DNA of 64,000 bases, taken from positions 3,355 through 67,354 of the forward strand of contig JBEKBJ010000011.1 in NCBI GenBank assembly GCA_050015455.1, given 5' to 3'. This stretch comes from JAGDMS01 sp050015455 (GTDB lineage: Bacteria; Desulfobacterota; Binatia; HRBIN30). Shown in pieces: positions 49,412-58,664 of the stretch. The notes beneath the pieces are model-generated. The model was not told the DNA's origin and did no database searches. It saw only the letters and a program-made list of their open reading frames with translations. Each line of letters begins with the position of its first letter. The first letter of the stretch is position 1. The translations under genes and the position numbers were made by a program.

Positions 49412-50377
49412 TCAGCTGAACTGACCAGCACGCCCAACCCAATCCTCCAGCAGATCGCGCAAGGTCTGACCCCAATCGATCACCGGCGCCCAACCGGTCG
49501 CCTCACGCAGCTTGGCCGCGCTGCCGATCAACACGGGCACGTCAACCGGACGCTGCCGGGCCGGGTCCATCACCACCTCCACCTGAGTGCCGCCGATCTG
49601 TATCAGACGTTCAAGAATCTGCCGTGGTGTGCGCCCCCGGCCGCTGCACACGTTGTACGCCTCGCCGGACGCGCCACGCTCGAACGCCGCGACGTACGCC
49701 CGCACCACGTCGCGCACGTCGCTGAAATCCCGCACCACGTCGAGGTTTCCCACCTCGATGCGCGCTGGACGCTGGCGGTGCTTCACGGCGGCGAGCTGAA
49801 AAGCGAAGTCTGCGCACACGAAGTGGGACGCCTGTCCGGGCCCGGTGTGGTTGAACGGCCGCACGCGCACGACGTCCAGCCGGCGCGCCCGAGACCATTG
49901 GTAGGCTGCCAAATCGGCTGCGGCTTTGCTCACCGCGTACGGGCTCAGCGGTCGAAACGGGTTCCGCTCTGTCACCGGTAGTTCGTCTGCCTCGACCTGG
50001 CCGTAGGCGTCACTCGAACCAACCCACACCACGCGACAGGCGCTGGCGGCCGCCAGTGCCGCAAACAGGTTGAGACTGCCGAGCAGGTTGGCTCGATAGG
50101 CGCCGTCCGGATCGTCGAACGAAGCAGCGGGATTGGTGAACGCCGCCAGATGGAAGACCCCCTCCGGGTGCACCGTGCGTACGACGGCTTCGATCTGCTC
50201 CCGATCGCAGATGTCGCACACCAGCAAATGATCGGCCGGCAGGTTGAGCGAACTGGCGGCAGGTGTCGTTGCGGGCAAGATGCGGTCGCAACCGAAGACC
50301 TCGTGCCCTTCGGCGACCAAGCGTTCGGCCAGATGACGGCCAGCAAAGCCGGCGATACCGGTGATGAAGAAACGCAT
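49412..50377 (-). CDS. rmd: GDP-4-keto-6-deoxy-D-mannose reductase-like NAD-dependent epimerase
   Basis: 321 residues of the extended SDR family. The nucleotide turn GIAGFAGRHLAERL is at the N-terminus and the catalytic YxxxK is in YAVSKAAADLAAYQW, with the SDAYG catalytic Ser/Thr block upstream. It follows GDP-mannose 4,6-dehydratase by 15 bp, which points to reduction of GDP-4-keto-6-deoxymannose to GDP-rhamnose; a GDP-fucose synthase-type outcome is possible. Last gene of the minus-strand nucleotide-sugar operon. Confidence 0.87.
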   Translation of the reverse strand: MRFFITGIAGFAGRHLAERLVAEGHEVFGCDRILPATTPAASSLNLPADHLLVCDICDREQIEAVVRTVHPEGVFHLAAFTNPAASFDDPDGAYRANLLGSLNLFAALAAASACRVVWVGSSDAYGQVEADELPVTERNPFRPLSPYAVSKAAADLAAYQWSRARRLDVVRVRPFNHTGPGQASHFVCADFAFQLAAVKHRQRPARIEVGNLDVVRDFSDVRDVVRAYVAAFERGASGEAYNVCSGRGRTPRQILERLIQIGGTQVEVVMDPARQRPVDVPVLIGSAAKLREATGWAPVIDWGQTLRDLLEDWVGRAGQFS

Positions 50378-50392
50378 CGGCCGCCCGACACC

Positions 50393-51394
50393 TCAGCCCG
50401 ACGAAGCACCCTTCTCCATCTCGCAACGCACGGCCTCGAGGTCCCTGTCGACCATCATTTCCATGAGCTGCTGAAAGCCCATCGTGGGCCGCCAGCCGAG
50501 GCGCTCACGGGCTTTCAAGGGGTTGCCGATGAGCTGATCGACCTCGGCCGGCCGCAGCAATGCCGGATCTTCACGCACGTGGCGGCGCCAGTCGAGCCCG
50601 ACGTGGGCGAAGGCGATTTCAGCTGCCTCTTGCACTGTGTGCTGCTCGCCGGTGGCGACGACGTAATCGTCAGGCTCGTGCTGCTGCAGCATCAGCCACA
50701 TGGCGCGCACGTAATCCTTGGCGTAGCCCCAATCGCGCCGCGCCGCCAGGTTGCCGAGCCGCAGCTCGTTCCATTGGCCGAGTTTGATGCGCGCGACCGC
50801 GTCGCTGATCCTGCGAGTAACGAACTCTTTCCCTCGCCGGGGCGACTCGTGGTTGAACAGGATGCCGGAGCACGCGAACAGGTCGTAGCTCTCGCGGTAA
50901 TTGACGGTGATGAAATGGCCGTACACTTTGGCCACCCCGTAGGGGCTGCGCGGATGGAACGGGGTCCGCTCCGTCTGCGGCACCTCGCGCACCTTGCCGA
51001 ACATCTCGCTCGACGAGGCCTGATAAAAGCGTATACTGTGGTCCACCAGCCGGATGGCCTCAAGCAACCGCGTCACGCCGACGGCGTTGAATTCCGCCGT
51101 CAGCATGGGCTGCTCCCACGACGTCGGGACGAAAGACTGCGCCGCCAGATTGTACACCTCGTGCGGCCGCAGGCGCTGCACCACCGTGATCAACGACAGC
51201 TGATCAAGCAGGTCCGCCTGGACGAGATCGACACGGCTGCGCAAATGCTCGATGCGGGCGAAATTCTCCGTGCTGGCTCGGCGCACCATGCCGAACACCT
51301 CGTAACCCTGTTCCAACAACAGCTCCGCGAGATAGGAACCGTCCTGCCCGGTTATGCCGGTGATGAGCGCGCGGCGGCGCTTCGCGCCAGTCAT
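50393..51394 (-). CDS. gmd: GDP-mannose 4,6-dehydratase
   Basis: 333 residues. LITGITGQDGSYLAELLLEQ is the diagnostic N-terminus. Further family blocks are VYNLAAQSFVPTSWEQP, YQASSSEMFGKV and the catalytic tyrosine in YGVAKVYGHFITVNYRESY, then GILFNHESPRRGKEFVTRRI. It converts GDP-mannose to GDP-4-keto-6-deoxymannose. Its ATG overlaps the stop of the cupin gene (ATGA), and the reductase follows. Confidence 0.95.
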   Translation of the reverse strand: MTGAKRRRALITGITGQDGSYLAELLLEQGYEVFGMVRRASTENFARIEHLRSRVDLVQADLLDQLSLITVVQRLRPHEVYNLAAQSFVPTSWEQPMLTAEFNAVGVTRLLEAIRLVDHSIRFYQASSSEMFGKVREVPQTERTPFHPRSPYGVAKVYGHFITVNYRESYDLFACSGILFNHESPRRGKEFVTRRISDAVARIKLGQWNELRLGNLAARRDWGYAKDYVRAMWLMLQQHEPDDYVVATGEQHTVQEAAEIAFAHVGLDWRRHVREDPALLRPAEVDQLIGNPLKARERLGWRPTMGFQQLMEMMVDRDLEAVRCEMEKGASSG

Positions 51395-51762
51395 TCTTGT
51401 ACCCGCCCGTAACGATCTTCCAGCCGCACCACATCGTCCAACTCGGGCGTCGAGACCTCGATGACGTCGCAGGTCTCGATCGCCGTCATGCGGTGGCGCA
51501 AACCGGGTGGTACATGGAAGCTCTCTCCCGCCCGCAAACGTAGCGTCTGCCGCGGCGCGTCGGCGCTCGCGACCTCGAGTTCGACAATGCCGGTGAGGAC
51601 GTACACGGTCTCGATCTTGCGCCGGTGGTACTGATAGCTCAGCTGGCCGGAACGCTCAATGTGCAGGATCTTGCCGATGTAGTGCGGCGTCTCCGCCCAG
51701 ATGAGCTCGTATCCCCAGGGCTTCTCGACGCGCCGCCCGACGAACGGCTGCCCAGGTGACAT
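51391..51762 (-). CDS. Mannose-6-phosphate isomerase-type cupin
   Basis: 123 residues from ATG 51762, whose A is shared with the stop of the UbiA gene (TGATG); the longer frame to 51804 lies in that gene. The sequence VEKPWGYELIWAETPHYIGK, the metal ligands in YQYHRRKIETVYVL and FHVPPGLRHRM are those of the single-domain cupin seen as the C-terminal part of type II phosphomannose isomerase / GDP-mannose pyrophosphorylase. It would feed mannose phosphate to GDP-mannose synthesis or act as an isomerase of a related sugar. Confidence 0.87.
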   Translation of the reverse strand: MSPGQPFVGRRVEKPWGYELIWAETPHYIGKILHIERSGQLSYQYHRRKIETVYVLTGIVELEVASADAPRQTLRLRAGESFHVPPGLRHRMTAIETCDVIEVSTPELDDVVRLEDRYGRVQE

Positions 51763-52688
51763 CACGCCCCCCAGTACAGCAACAGAGTGGCCGTGGTGAT
51801 CCACAGCAGCACGTCAATGAGCAACGGTTGGTCCCTCAGCAACAGTTGTGTGGGATTGCCACCCTCCTCGCGCTGGTGCACGAGGTAGAGGTACCGAAAG
51901 ATTCCGAACAACACGAAGGGAATAGTCAAATACAGCTTATCCGTACCTAGCTTGTCGCGCACTTCCGGCGAGGCCGTGTAGATGGCATACGCCACCACGG
52001 TCGACGCGGTCACCACCGCGATCATTTGGTCGAGGAAGTAGGGGCTGTACTCTTTCAGGCTGGCGCGGTGGTTGGTGGCGCGCGCCTCCAGCAGGATTAA
52101 CTCGTGTCGGCGCTTGGAGAAGCCAAGGAAAAGCGCCAGCAGAAAGGTGCAGATGATCAGCCATGGCGACACCGGCACCGCAATGAGCACTCCCCCGGCA
52201 ACCGCGCGAATGACGAAACCCGCGGCAATCGACATGACGTCAAGGATGACGACCTCTTTGAGCCAGAAAGTGTACGCCACCTGCAACACGAAGTAGACAC
52301 CCGCCAACAGCCCGAAGGCGGGTCGGAGTGCAATCGCAGCAAGCATCCCGGCGAGCACCAGCGTGGCCGACAACGCCATCGCGGTGCCACGTTGCACGCG
52401 GCCCGAGGGCAGGGGGCGCAGCGACTTCAACGGATGCTCGCGGTCACGCTCGCAGTCGCGCAGGTCGTTCATCACGTACGCGCCGCTGGCCAATGAGCAG
52501 AAAGCCAGAAAGCCGAGCGTGACGGTGACCAGATGCGAAAGCACGAAGAGGTGCTTGGCAAAGATCAGGGCCGCAAACAGGACGGTGTTCTTGCTCCACT
52601 GCATGGGCCGCAGCAATTGGAACAGGTCGCGAAGCGACGACGCGCGCTCCTGCGGCACGGCAACGGCGCGCGCTGCGGCCCGGTTCAC
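51762..52688 (-). CDS. UbiA-family polyprenyl-phosphate phosphoribosyltransferase (DPPR synthase-like)
   Basis: 308 residues with about eight membrane segments. The N-terminal LRPMQWSKNTVLFAALIFAK matches decaprenyl-phosphate phosphoribosyltransferases (Rv3806c type). The first Asp motif is YVMNDLRDCERDREHPLKS (NDxxDxxxDxxHP) and the second acidic loop is in FSKRRHELILL. This class transfers phosphoribosyl to polyprenyl phosphate, the first step to lipid-linked arabinose or related sugars. It overlaps the genes on both sides (ATGA and TGATG). Other UbiA activities are possible but the N-terminus argues for this subgroup. Confidence 0.82.
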   Translation of the reverse strand: MNRAAARAVAVPQERASSLRDLFQLLRPMQWSKNTVLFAALIFAKHLFVLSHLVTVTLGFLAFCSLASGAYVMNDLRDCERDREHPLKSLRPLPSGRVQRGTAMALSATLVLAGMLAAIALRPAFGLLAGVYFVLQVAYTFWLKEVVILDVMSIAAGFVIRAVAGGVLIAVPVSPWLIICTFLLALFLGFSKRRHELILLEARATNHRASLKEYSPYFLDQMIAVVTASTVVAYAIYTASPEVRDKLGTDKLYLTIPFVLFGIFRYLYLVHQREEGGNPTQLLLRDQPLLIDVLLWITTATLLLYWGA

Positions 52689-53722
52689 GGCGTTGACCTC
52701 CGCTGCTGCACACCACTCAGGCGCGCGCCGTACATGCGCTGATAGTACGTCCGGTACTCACCGCTCTTCACCCGCTGCCACCAGGTGGGATGGTCACGGT
52801 ACCACAATACCGTCCGCCGCAGCGCATCGTCGAAGGTGTGCAGCGGCTGCCAGTCGAACTCGGCGCGCATCTTGGTGGCATCGAGGGCGTAACGCCGGTC
52901 ATGACCGGGCCGGTCGCTGACGTAGCGGATCAAGCTGAGGGGCTTGTTCAAGATGCTGAGGATCAGCTCGGTGACCTCCCGGTTGCTGCGTTCGCTGGAT
53001 GCGCCGATGTTGTAGATCTCGCCTGGACGCCCGCCGCGCAGCACCAAGTCCAGCGCCGCGCAGTGGTCTTCCACGTAGATCCAATCACGCACGTTCATCC
53101 CGTCGCCGTACAAGGGGAGCAGCTCATCCGCCAACGCATTGGTGACAAAGAGCGGGATGACCTTTTCGGGAAACTGGTACGGCCCGAAATTGTTGGAACA
53201 CCGCGTGACCATCACGGGGAGATGGTAGGTGGTCCAGAACGACAACGCCAGCAAATCCGCGGCCGCTTTGCTAGCCGCATACGGGCTGCTCGGTTGCAGC
53301 GGCGAGTATTCCACGAAGCAACCGCTGGGTCCTAAGCTGCCGTAGACCTCGTCGGTGGAGACCTGAACGAAGCACTGCACGTCGGCGCGTCGAGCCGCCT
53401 GCAGCAGCACCAACGTACCATTCACGTTGGTGTGAAAGAAGGCCTCAGGGTTTTCGATGCTCCGGTCGACATGCGACTCTGCGGCGAAGTTGACGGCCAC
53501 GGCAGCCCCTTGCATGGCCTTGCAGACGATCTCGGCATCGGCAATGTCGCCGTGCACGAAGCGGTAGCGGGGATCATCGGCGATGTCCGCCAAGGTCTCG
53601 AGGTTGCCGGAGTACTTGAGCGCGTCGAGATTCACCACCTCATCGGCGGCGTGGCGCGCCAACAGATAGCGAATGAAGTTGGAGCCGATGAATCCCGCTC
53701 CGCCTGTTACAAGGATCTTCAC
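52685..53722 (-). CDS. rfbB: dTDP-glucose 4,6-dehydratase
   Basis: 345 residues from GTG 53722. Signatures: VTGGAGFIGSNFIRYLL, NFAAESHVDRSIENPEAF, VQVSTDEVYGSLG, catalytic YAASKAAADLLALSF and RCSNNFGPYQFPEKVIPLF. It makes dTDP-4-keto-6-deoxyglucose for deoxysugars. The UbiA gene begins in its stop (ATGA). rfbA and rfbD are not in the window, so the dTDP branch is incomplete here. Confidence 0.94.
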   Translation of the reverse strand: MKILVTGGAGFIGSNFIRYLLARHAADEVVNLDALKYSGNLETLADIADDPRYRFVHGDIADAEIVCKAMQGAAVAVNFAAESHVDRSIENPEAFFHTNVNGTLVLLQAARRADVQCFVQVSTDEVYGSLGPSGCFVEYSPLQPSSPYAASKAAADLLALSFWTTYHLPVMVTRCSNNFGPYQFPEKVIPLFVTNALADELLPLYGDGMNVRDWIYVEDHCAALDLVLRGGRPGEIYNIGASSERSNREVTELILSILNKPLSLIRYVSDRPGHDRRYALDATKMRAEFDWQPLHTFDDALRRTVLWYRDHPTWWQRVKSGEYRTYYQRMYGARLSGVQQRRSTP

Positions 53723-53748
53723 GTTATCTGGCTCGGCCCATCAGGGGA

Positions 53749-54222
53749 TTAGCGTGGCTGCGTACTCCAGTCAAAGCCGATGCGCGGGTCGTCGAACGGC
53801 ATGCGTTCCTCGTCCGGATGCGCCGGGTCGTAAACCGCTGTGGTGTGGTAGAAGAGTCCCGCCGGCTGCGTTCCCAACACCCGGTAGCCGTGGGCGACGT
53901 ACTCGGGGATGCACAGCACCAGCGGGTTACGGCTGCCCATGTAGAGCACCTGCCGCTGGCCGGCCGTCGGCGAGTCGGCGCGCAAGTCATAGAGGACGAC
54001 TTGGGCCATGCCGGTAGCAAAGAACCAGATGTCCTTCTGCCGCTTGTGCCAATGGAACGCCTTGATGACGCCGGGAAACGCCTCGGTGTAAGTCGTTTGC
54101 TTGATCGCCGCAAAGAACGGGTCGTCGGCGCGCAGCACTTCCATCAAGCTGCCGCGGTCGTCGCTGTTGACGCGTAGCTGCTTCACGGCAACTCCGTGGA
54201 TCATAGTCGTGTTGGTCGGCAA
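53749..54222 (-). CDS. RmlC-like cupin (dTDP-sugar epimerase/isomerase family)
   Basis: 157 residues if TTG 54222 is the start; GGGGAGGG lies five bases upstream, while the next ATG (54204) would be too far. The cupin core is visible (NSDDRGSLMEVLR, then KAFHWHKRQKDIWFFATGMA and CIPEYVAHGYRVLG). It is shorter than a typical RmlC (about 180) and the RmlC catalytic RGLHYQ block reads KAFHWHKRQ, so it may be an RmlC-like isomerase/epimerase on another dTDP-sugar rather than a true 3,5-epimerase. First gene of the operon with rfbB, 26 bp apart. Confidence 0.78.
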   Translation of the reverse strand: MPTNTTMIHGVAVKQLRVNSDDRGSLMEVLRADDPFFAAIKQTTYTEAFPGVIKAFHWHKRQKDIWFFATGMAQVVLYDLRADSPTAGQRQVLYMGSRNPLVLCIPEYVAHGYRVLGTQPAGLFYHTTAVYDPAHPDEERMPFDDPRIGFDWSTQPR

Positions 54223-54472
54223 TTATGCCCTCCCCGTGACTTACGTGACGGTGGCAAGCGGAAATGGCCACCTCGCCACGCTCTTTCGTGTCGGCCTGTA
54301 CGATAATCTCTCCGGCCCCGTTTTTCCACAGCTCGGTGATGATTGTTTCACCCTGTTCTCTTCCTTCGAAACTCCAGAGCTGGGCCTTTCAATTCGCCTC
54401 GTAGGCTCTTCAGCACGGGCGCGCAGATGAATCAAGCGTCCTTCATCAGAGGATTCTAATTACAGGTTCGCG

Positions 54473-55324
54473 CTAGCTGAACAACACCTTCGCCAGTTCC
54501 GACCGGTAGCGATTGGTCAGCTCGTGCTCGGGCCCGAGAAGATCGAAGATGTCGAGCATGGCTTTGCGGGCCGCGTCATCACGGAACTGCCGGTTACGGC
54601 GCACGATCTCCAGGTATTGCTCGAGCGCTTCTTGGTGTTTCGAGGCGGCGGCGAGCACTTGTGCCAGCAGCAATCTGCTTTCGAGATCGGCCGGGTCCGC
54701 GGTCACTCGGGCGCGCAACGATGGCTCATCACCACCGCCGCCCTGGCGGACGCGAATCTCTGCTGCCAGCTTGGCGGCATCCTGGCTGAGCGGCCCCGGC
54801 CCGACACGCTTGAGTAGCGCCAAGGCTTCAGCGTGTAGGTCGCGATTGGCCAGGATGCCCGCTAGACCGACAAGCGCCTTTTCGCAGCGCGCATCCAGCT
54901 CGAGTGCGCGCTTGAATTTGGCTTCGGCCTCGCCGATCTTACCGGCGCCGCGCAACGCATCACCTTCGGTGGCCAGAGCGTCGGCCTCGCTCGGTAGTAC
55001 CTGGGCGAGGAACTTGCGGACAGCAGCCTCGGGCACCGCGCCAACGAACTCCGCTACCGCTTGCCCGTCGCGAAACCCGAGCACCGTCGGAATGCTGCTG
55101 ACATTCAGCGCTGCCGAGAGTTGCGGATTTTGATCGACGTTGACCTTGGCGAGAATGAATTCGCCGTCGTACTCCTGCGCCAGCCGCTCCAGCACCGGGC
55201 CAAGCGTGCGGCACGGGGCGCACCACGGCGCCCAGAAATCCACCACCACCGGTGTCTGCTTCGACCGCTCGATCACCACGGTCTCGAAATCCTGATCGCT
55301 GGCTTCGATGAAAAACTCGCTCAT
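54473..55324 (-). CDS. ybbN: Thioredoxin-domain co-chaperone (YbbN/CnoX type) with TPR region
   Basis: 283 residues. The N-terminal thioredoxin fold has VVVDFWAPWCAPCRTLGPVL with intact C35-x-x-C38, then the cis-Pro loop SSIPTVLGFRDG. Residues about 115-283 form helical tetratricopeptide-like repeats (ADALATEGDALRGAGKIGEA to LTNRYRSELAKVLF), the layout of CnoX/YbbN, a holdase and redox partner for GroEL and DnaK. E. coli YbbN lacks the second Cys, whereas this one keeps a redox-active pair. No operon partner. Confidence 0.9.
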   Translation of the reverse strand: MSEFFIEASDQDFETVVIERSKQTPVVVDFWAPWCAPCRTLGPVLERLAQEYDGEFILAKVNVDQNPQLSAALNVSSIPTVLGFRDGQAVAEFVGAVPEAAVRKFLAQVLPSEADALATEGDALRGAGKIGEAEAKFKRALELDARCEKALVGLAGILANRDLHAEALALLKRVGPGPLSQDAAKLAAEIRVRQGGGGDEPSLRARVTADPADLESRLLLAQVLAAASKHQEALEQYLEIVRRNRQFRDDAARKAMLDIFDLLGPEHELTNRYRSELAKVLFS

Positions 55325-55375
55325 GTCCGTCTATAGTCGATAGTCAAGAGTTGACCGTTCAGGGCATTGTCCGCA

Positions 55376-57145
55376 CTACGCCACCGCGCGCGCAGCGGGT
55401 GCGCACAGGTAGCGCGCTGCACGCTCGGGCGCAATGTCCCCGTAGCATACAAGCTCATCAAAAAGGTCCAAGGCCGCCCGGTTGCCGGAAAGTATACCAC
55501 GCAGCGGATGCACCGTCAGATAACGATCGGCGAAGATCTCCGCGATCACCGCCTTGCGCGCCGAGCCGCGTTGGGCCAATTCCCACGCGGCCTGCTCCAA
55601 CAACAACGCGCCCTGGGTCACATCGGCCAAATAGCCGGTCACCGCACGGGCGTTGAGCTGGACGCGATCGGGCTCCATGCCGGCCAGCGCGGCGATCACC
55701 TCACGTACCTCGGCCAGCGCGGAACGCACCGCGGTGCTCGGGGCGGCGAGCCCTTCATCACGGCTCTGCCGCAGCGCAGCTTCGACCCGGTCGAACAGCG
55801 CTTCGTGCGCCTGCTCCTTCATCATAGCGCGCAGGACGTCGAGGCAGATGACGTTCTCCGCACCCTCCCAAATCGTGTGGCACTGCGCGTCACGCAGCTG
55901 CCGCGCTACCGGCCAGTTCTCGATGTAGCCGTTGCCGCCGTGCAGCTCCACTGCCAGTGATGCCGCTTCGAGGCCCCGGCGCGTGACCCGAAACTTGGCC
56001 AGCGGGACCAGGATGCGCGTAAAGCGCCGTGCGCTCTGGCTGCGCGCACCGGCCCCGGCCGCGAAGACCATCGCGGCCGCGGCCTCGAGGTCGACGAGCA
56101 TGTGAACCAGCTGCTCGCGCACCATGGGTTGGTCGCGCAGCCGCTTGCCGAAGGCCTGGCGACGGGCGGTATAGATGGCGGACTCGAGGAAGCTGCGCCG
56201 CAGGATGCCGAGCCCCATGATAGCCACGCCTATACGCGACGTGTTCACCATCTCCATCATGCGGTTGAGGCCACGGCCGTCCGGCACATTAGAGCTGCCC
56301 GCCAGCAAGTACGCCTCGGCATCGCGCAGTTCCACTTCTCCCGTTGGCACCGAGCGCGTACCGAGCTTGTCCTTGAGGCGCCGGATGTGGATGCCGTTGC
56401 GGCTGCCGTCACGACGCCGTTTCGGCAGCAGGAACAGCGCCAGGCCACACACGCCCGCCGGTGCGCCTTCGGGACGCGCCAGCAGCATGATCACCTCACC
56501 GTCAACGTTCGAGCAGAACCATTTTTCCCCATCCACTCGCCAGCCGTCGGCGGTCCGGTGCGCCGTGGTCATGGTAGCGGTGCCGAGGTCCGATCCACCC
56601 AGCTTCTCGGTCATGAACATGGAGCCGTCCATGGCTTCGTCGTAGTTCATCGTGGTCATGCGCGAGAGAAAGCGCTCACGCACATCGGGCGCCGCGTAGC
56701 GCTCGATCAGCTCGGCAGCCGCGACGGTCATCCCGACCGAGCAGAGCATGCCCGTGTCCGCCTGGCAGAGGAGGTACTGAAATGCCTGGAGCAAGACCGG
56801 TGGCACCGGACGACCGCGCTCCTTCACTTCGCGGCTGCACGGCAGACCGAGGAAGCCATGCTCCCATAGGTCGCGCTTCGTCGCCAGCGAAGCCGGATGA
56901 TGTACGACCTCGTTAATCTCTTCTCCCCAGCGGTCGTAACGCTCGACCCGAGGCGGATTCTTGTCGACGGTCTCGGACCGCTCCGCGATGGGGCCCCCGC
57001 ACAGCGCGCCCATCCTCTGCAGGTGAGTCTCCGCCCAGTCACGATCGGCAGCATCGAGGTGATAGTCCGTGAGGAACCGCAGGTCTGGATCCACGGCGTA
57101 CCAGTTCAGGCCTTGCGCCCGTTCGTATCGCTCGTAGTCGATCAT
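55376..57145 (-). CDS. Acyl-CoA dehydrogenase
   Basis: 589 residues, starting at ATG 57145 with GGGAGGT upstream. Acyl-CoA dehydrogenase blocks are visible: MTEKLGGSDLGTATMTTAHR, DGWRVDGEKWFCSNVDGEVI, LGTRSVPTGEVEL and the C-terminal four-helix bundle with ELHGGNGYIENWPVARQLRD (FAD/active-site region). It is longer than the common 380-residue enzymes, in the range of the AidB-like or long-chain type. The start MIDYERYERAQGLNWYAVDP and GFLGLPCS fit the AidB-like group. The substrate is unknown. It stands between the thioredoxin and SHMT-like genes without overlap. Confidence 0.9.
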   Translation of the reverse strand: MIDYERYERAQGLNWYAVDPDLRFLTDYHLDAADRDWAETHLQRMGALCGGPIAERSETVDKNPPRVERYDRWGEEINEVVHHPASLATKRDLWEHGFLGLPCSREVKERGRPVPPVLLQAFQYLLCQADTGMLCSVGMTVAAAELIERYAAPDVRERFLSRMTTMNYDEAMDGSMFMTEKLGGSDLGTATMTTAHRTADGWRVDGEKWFCSNVDGEVIMLLARPEGAPAGVCGLALFLLPKRRRDGSRNGIHIRRLKDKLGTRSVPTGEVELRDAEAYLLAGSSNVPDGRGLNRMMEMVNTSRIGVAIMGLGILRRSFLESAIYTARRQAFGKRLRDQPMVREQLVHMLVDLEAAAAMVFAAGAGARSQSARRFTRILVPLAKFRVTRRGLEAASLAVELHGGNGYIENWPVARQLRDAQCHTIWEGAENVICLDVLRAMMKEQAHEALFDRVEAALRQSRDEGLAAPSTAVRSALAEVREVIAALAGMEPDRVQLNARAVTGYLADVTQGALLLEQAAWELAQRGSARKAVIAEIFADRYLTVHPLRGILSGNRAALDLFDELVCYGDIAPERAARYLCAPAARAVA

Positions 57146-57228
57146 TGCGGCACCTCCCGTGTCATAAAACAGTACTGGGAGAACTGGAGGCGCGCAACAT
57201 CGTGCGCTGCTGAACCTGTTGTCCAGGG

Positions 57229-58521
57229 TCAGACGTACTGCATCTCGACGAACCGGCCGCGCAGCCGGTTTACCGCGTCCTTGACTTTCTTATCGCGGAT
57301 CGCGTCGCCCATGAGCACGGCCAGCTCGCCCATCTCCGCTTCCTTCATGCTGAAGCGGGTCATCTCCTGAACGCCGACCCTAAGGCCCGAGGGGCTGCGC
57401 GGATCCTGGTCGCCAGGCAGCATGTTGTAATTTACGATGATGTCCTGCTCCTCGAGCCGGCGCGCGGCGGTGACGCCGCCACCGAAGCCCGACACATCGA
57501 CGGCGATCTGGTGGCTGCGAGTGAAGCCGAGCTCCTTGGCCGCCACCGGGATCCCGGCGTCCGAGAGCGCGCGTCCAAGCGCCTGGGCGTTGCGGACAAT
57601 CTGCCGTGCGTAGGCGCGGCCGTGCATCTTCATCTCGCGAGTCGCAACGACCAGCGCCGCGAGTGAATGCAGGTGGTGGTTGCTCGACGAGCCCGGGAAC
57701 ACGCCGCGGTCGGCGGCGGGCCAGTACTTTTCGACATCCTCTCCTTCGAGGCTGGCGAGGATCAGGCCCCGCTGCGGGCCGGGGAACGTCTTGTGCGTGC
57801 TCCCGGTCAGATAGGTGGCGCCCTCGCGCAGCGGGTCCTGGAACTCGCCGGCGGCGATGAGCCCTAGGACATGCGCGCCGTCATAGAGGATGGGGATCTT
57901 CAGCTCCCGGCAGATGAGAGCGATCTCGGCGAGCGGCTCGGGGAAGAGGAAGAGACTTTTCCCGAGGACGATCATCTGCGGGCGCAGCCGCTCGATCATC
58001 TTGATCGCCGCGGCGGCATCCATCCTGTAACGGTCAGGCGCGAGCGGCAGGAAGTGGAGGCCCACCGTGTTGTCGCGCCCGGCGATGAGCGTCTGGCCGC
58101 GCACCTGGATGCGGCGGCCGAAGACACCGACCAGGTTGTGGCTGATGTGACCTCCGGCGTCGGTTGAGTTCACCAGCACGGTGTCGCCGCCGCGCAGCCA
58201 CGCCAGCGCGAGGGCGGCGTTGGCGGCGTTGCCGCTGATCGGCCGGACGTCCGCCTGCTTCGCGCCGAAAAGCTCGAGGACCTCGCGTCGGGCCGCGCGC
58301 TCTACCTCGTCGATGTAGCGGGTTCCCTGGTAGTAGCGATTGATCTGCCCATCCTCGTTGGGGTGGCCCTCGGCGTAGCGCGCCATGAAGTCGGAGTTCT
58401 GGATGTCGCGGACGGCGCGGCTCTGAGCGTTCTCGCTGGCGATCAGGTTGATGGTCTCGCGCCCGCGCCACTGTTCCTGTTTGCGGACGAGCTCCTCGAT
58501 GTCGCGGATGTCGACTGGCAT
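57229..58521 (-). CDS. Serine hydroxymethyltransferase-like PLP enzyme
   Basis: 430 residues with AAAGGAG before ATG 58521. Fold-type I signatures of SHMT: TINLIASENAQSRAVRDIQN, YAEGHPN then RYYQGTRYIDEVERAARREV, PILYDGAHVLGLIA and the PLP lysine in TGSTHKTFPGPQRGLI. The lysine loop (THKTFPGPQRG) differs from the bacterial GlyA loop TTTHKTLRGPRGG and is nearer to archaeal or SHMT-like variants, so the one-carbon carrier or even the amino-acid substrate may differ. It probably interconverts serine and glycine or cleaves a beta-hydroxy amino acid. Confidence 0.82.
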   Translation of the reverse strand: MPVDIRDIEELVRKQEQWRGRETINLIASENAQSRAVRDIQNSDFMARYAEGHPNEDGQINRYYQGTRYIDEVERAARREVLELFGAKQADVRPISGNAANAALALAWLRGGDTVLVNSTDAGGHISHNLVGVFGRRIQVRGQTLIAGRDNTVGLHFLPLAPDRYRMDAAAAIKMIERLRPQMIVLGKSLFLFPEPLAEIALICRELKIPILYDGAHVLGLIAAGEFQDPLREGATYLTGSTHKTFPGPQRGLILASLEGEDVEKYWPAADRGVFPGSSSNHHLHSLAALVVATREMKMHGRAYARQIVRNAQALGRALSDAGIPVAAKELGFTRSHQIAVDVSGFGGGVTAARRLEEQDIIVNYNMLPGDQDPRSPSGLRVGVQEMTRFSMKEAEMGELAVLMGDAIRDKKVKDAVNRLRGRFVEMQYV

Positions 58522-58664
58522 GCTGGCTCCTTTCGAAGAGCGCTTGTAGCATCCTGAGATCCGTAGGCCAACGAGAGATTCGGCTCCGACCGCAGTCGCC
58601 CGCCGACTTCAGTGGCACACCGCTCCACCGCAGAGGTCTGGTCATGAGCCCGCATATCATGGTC

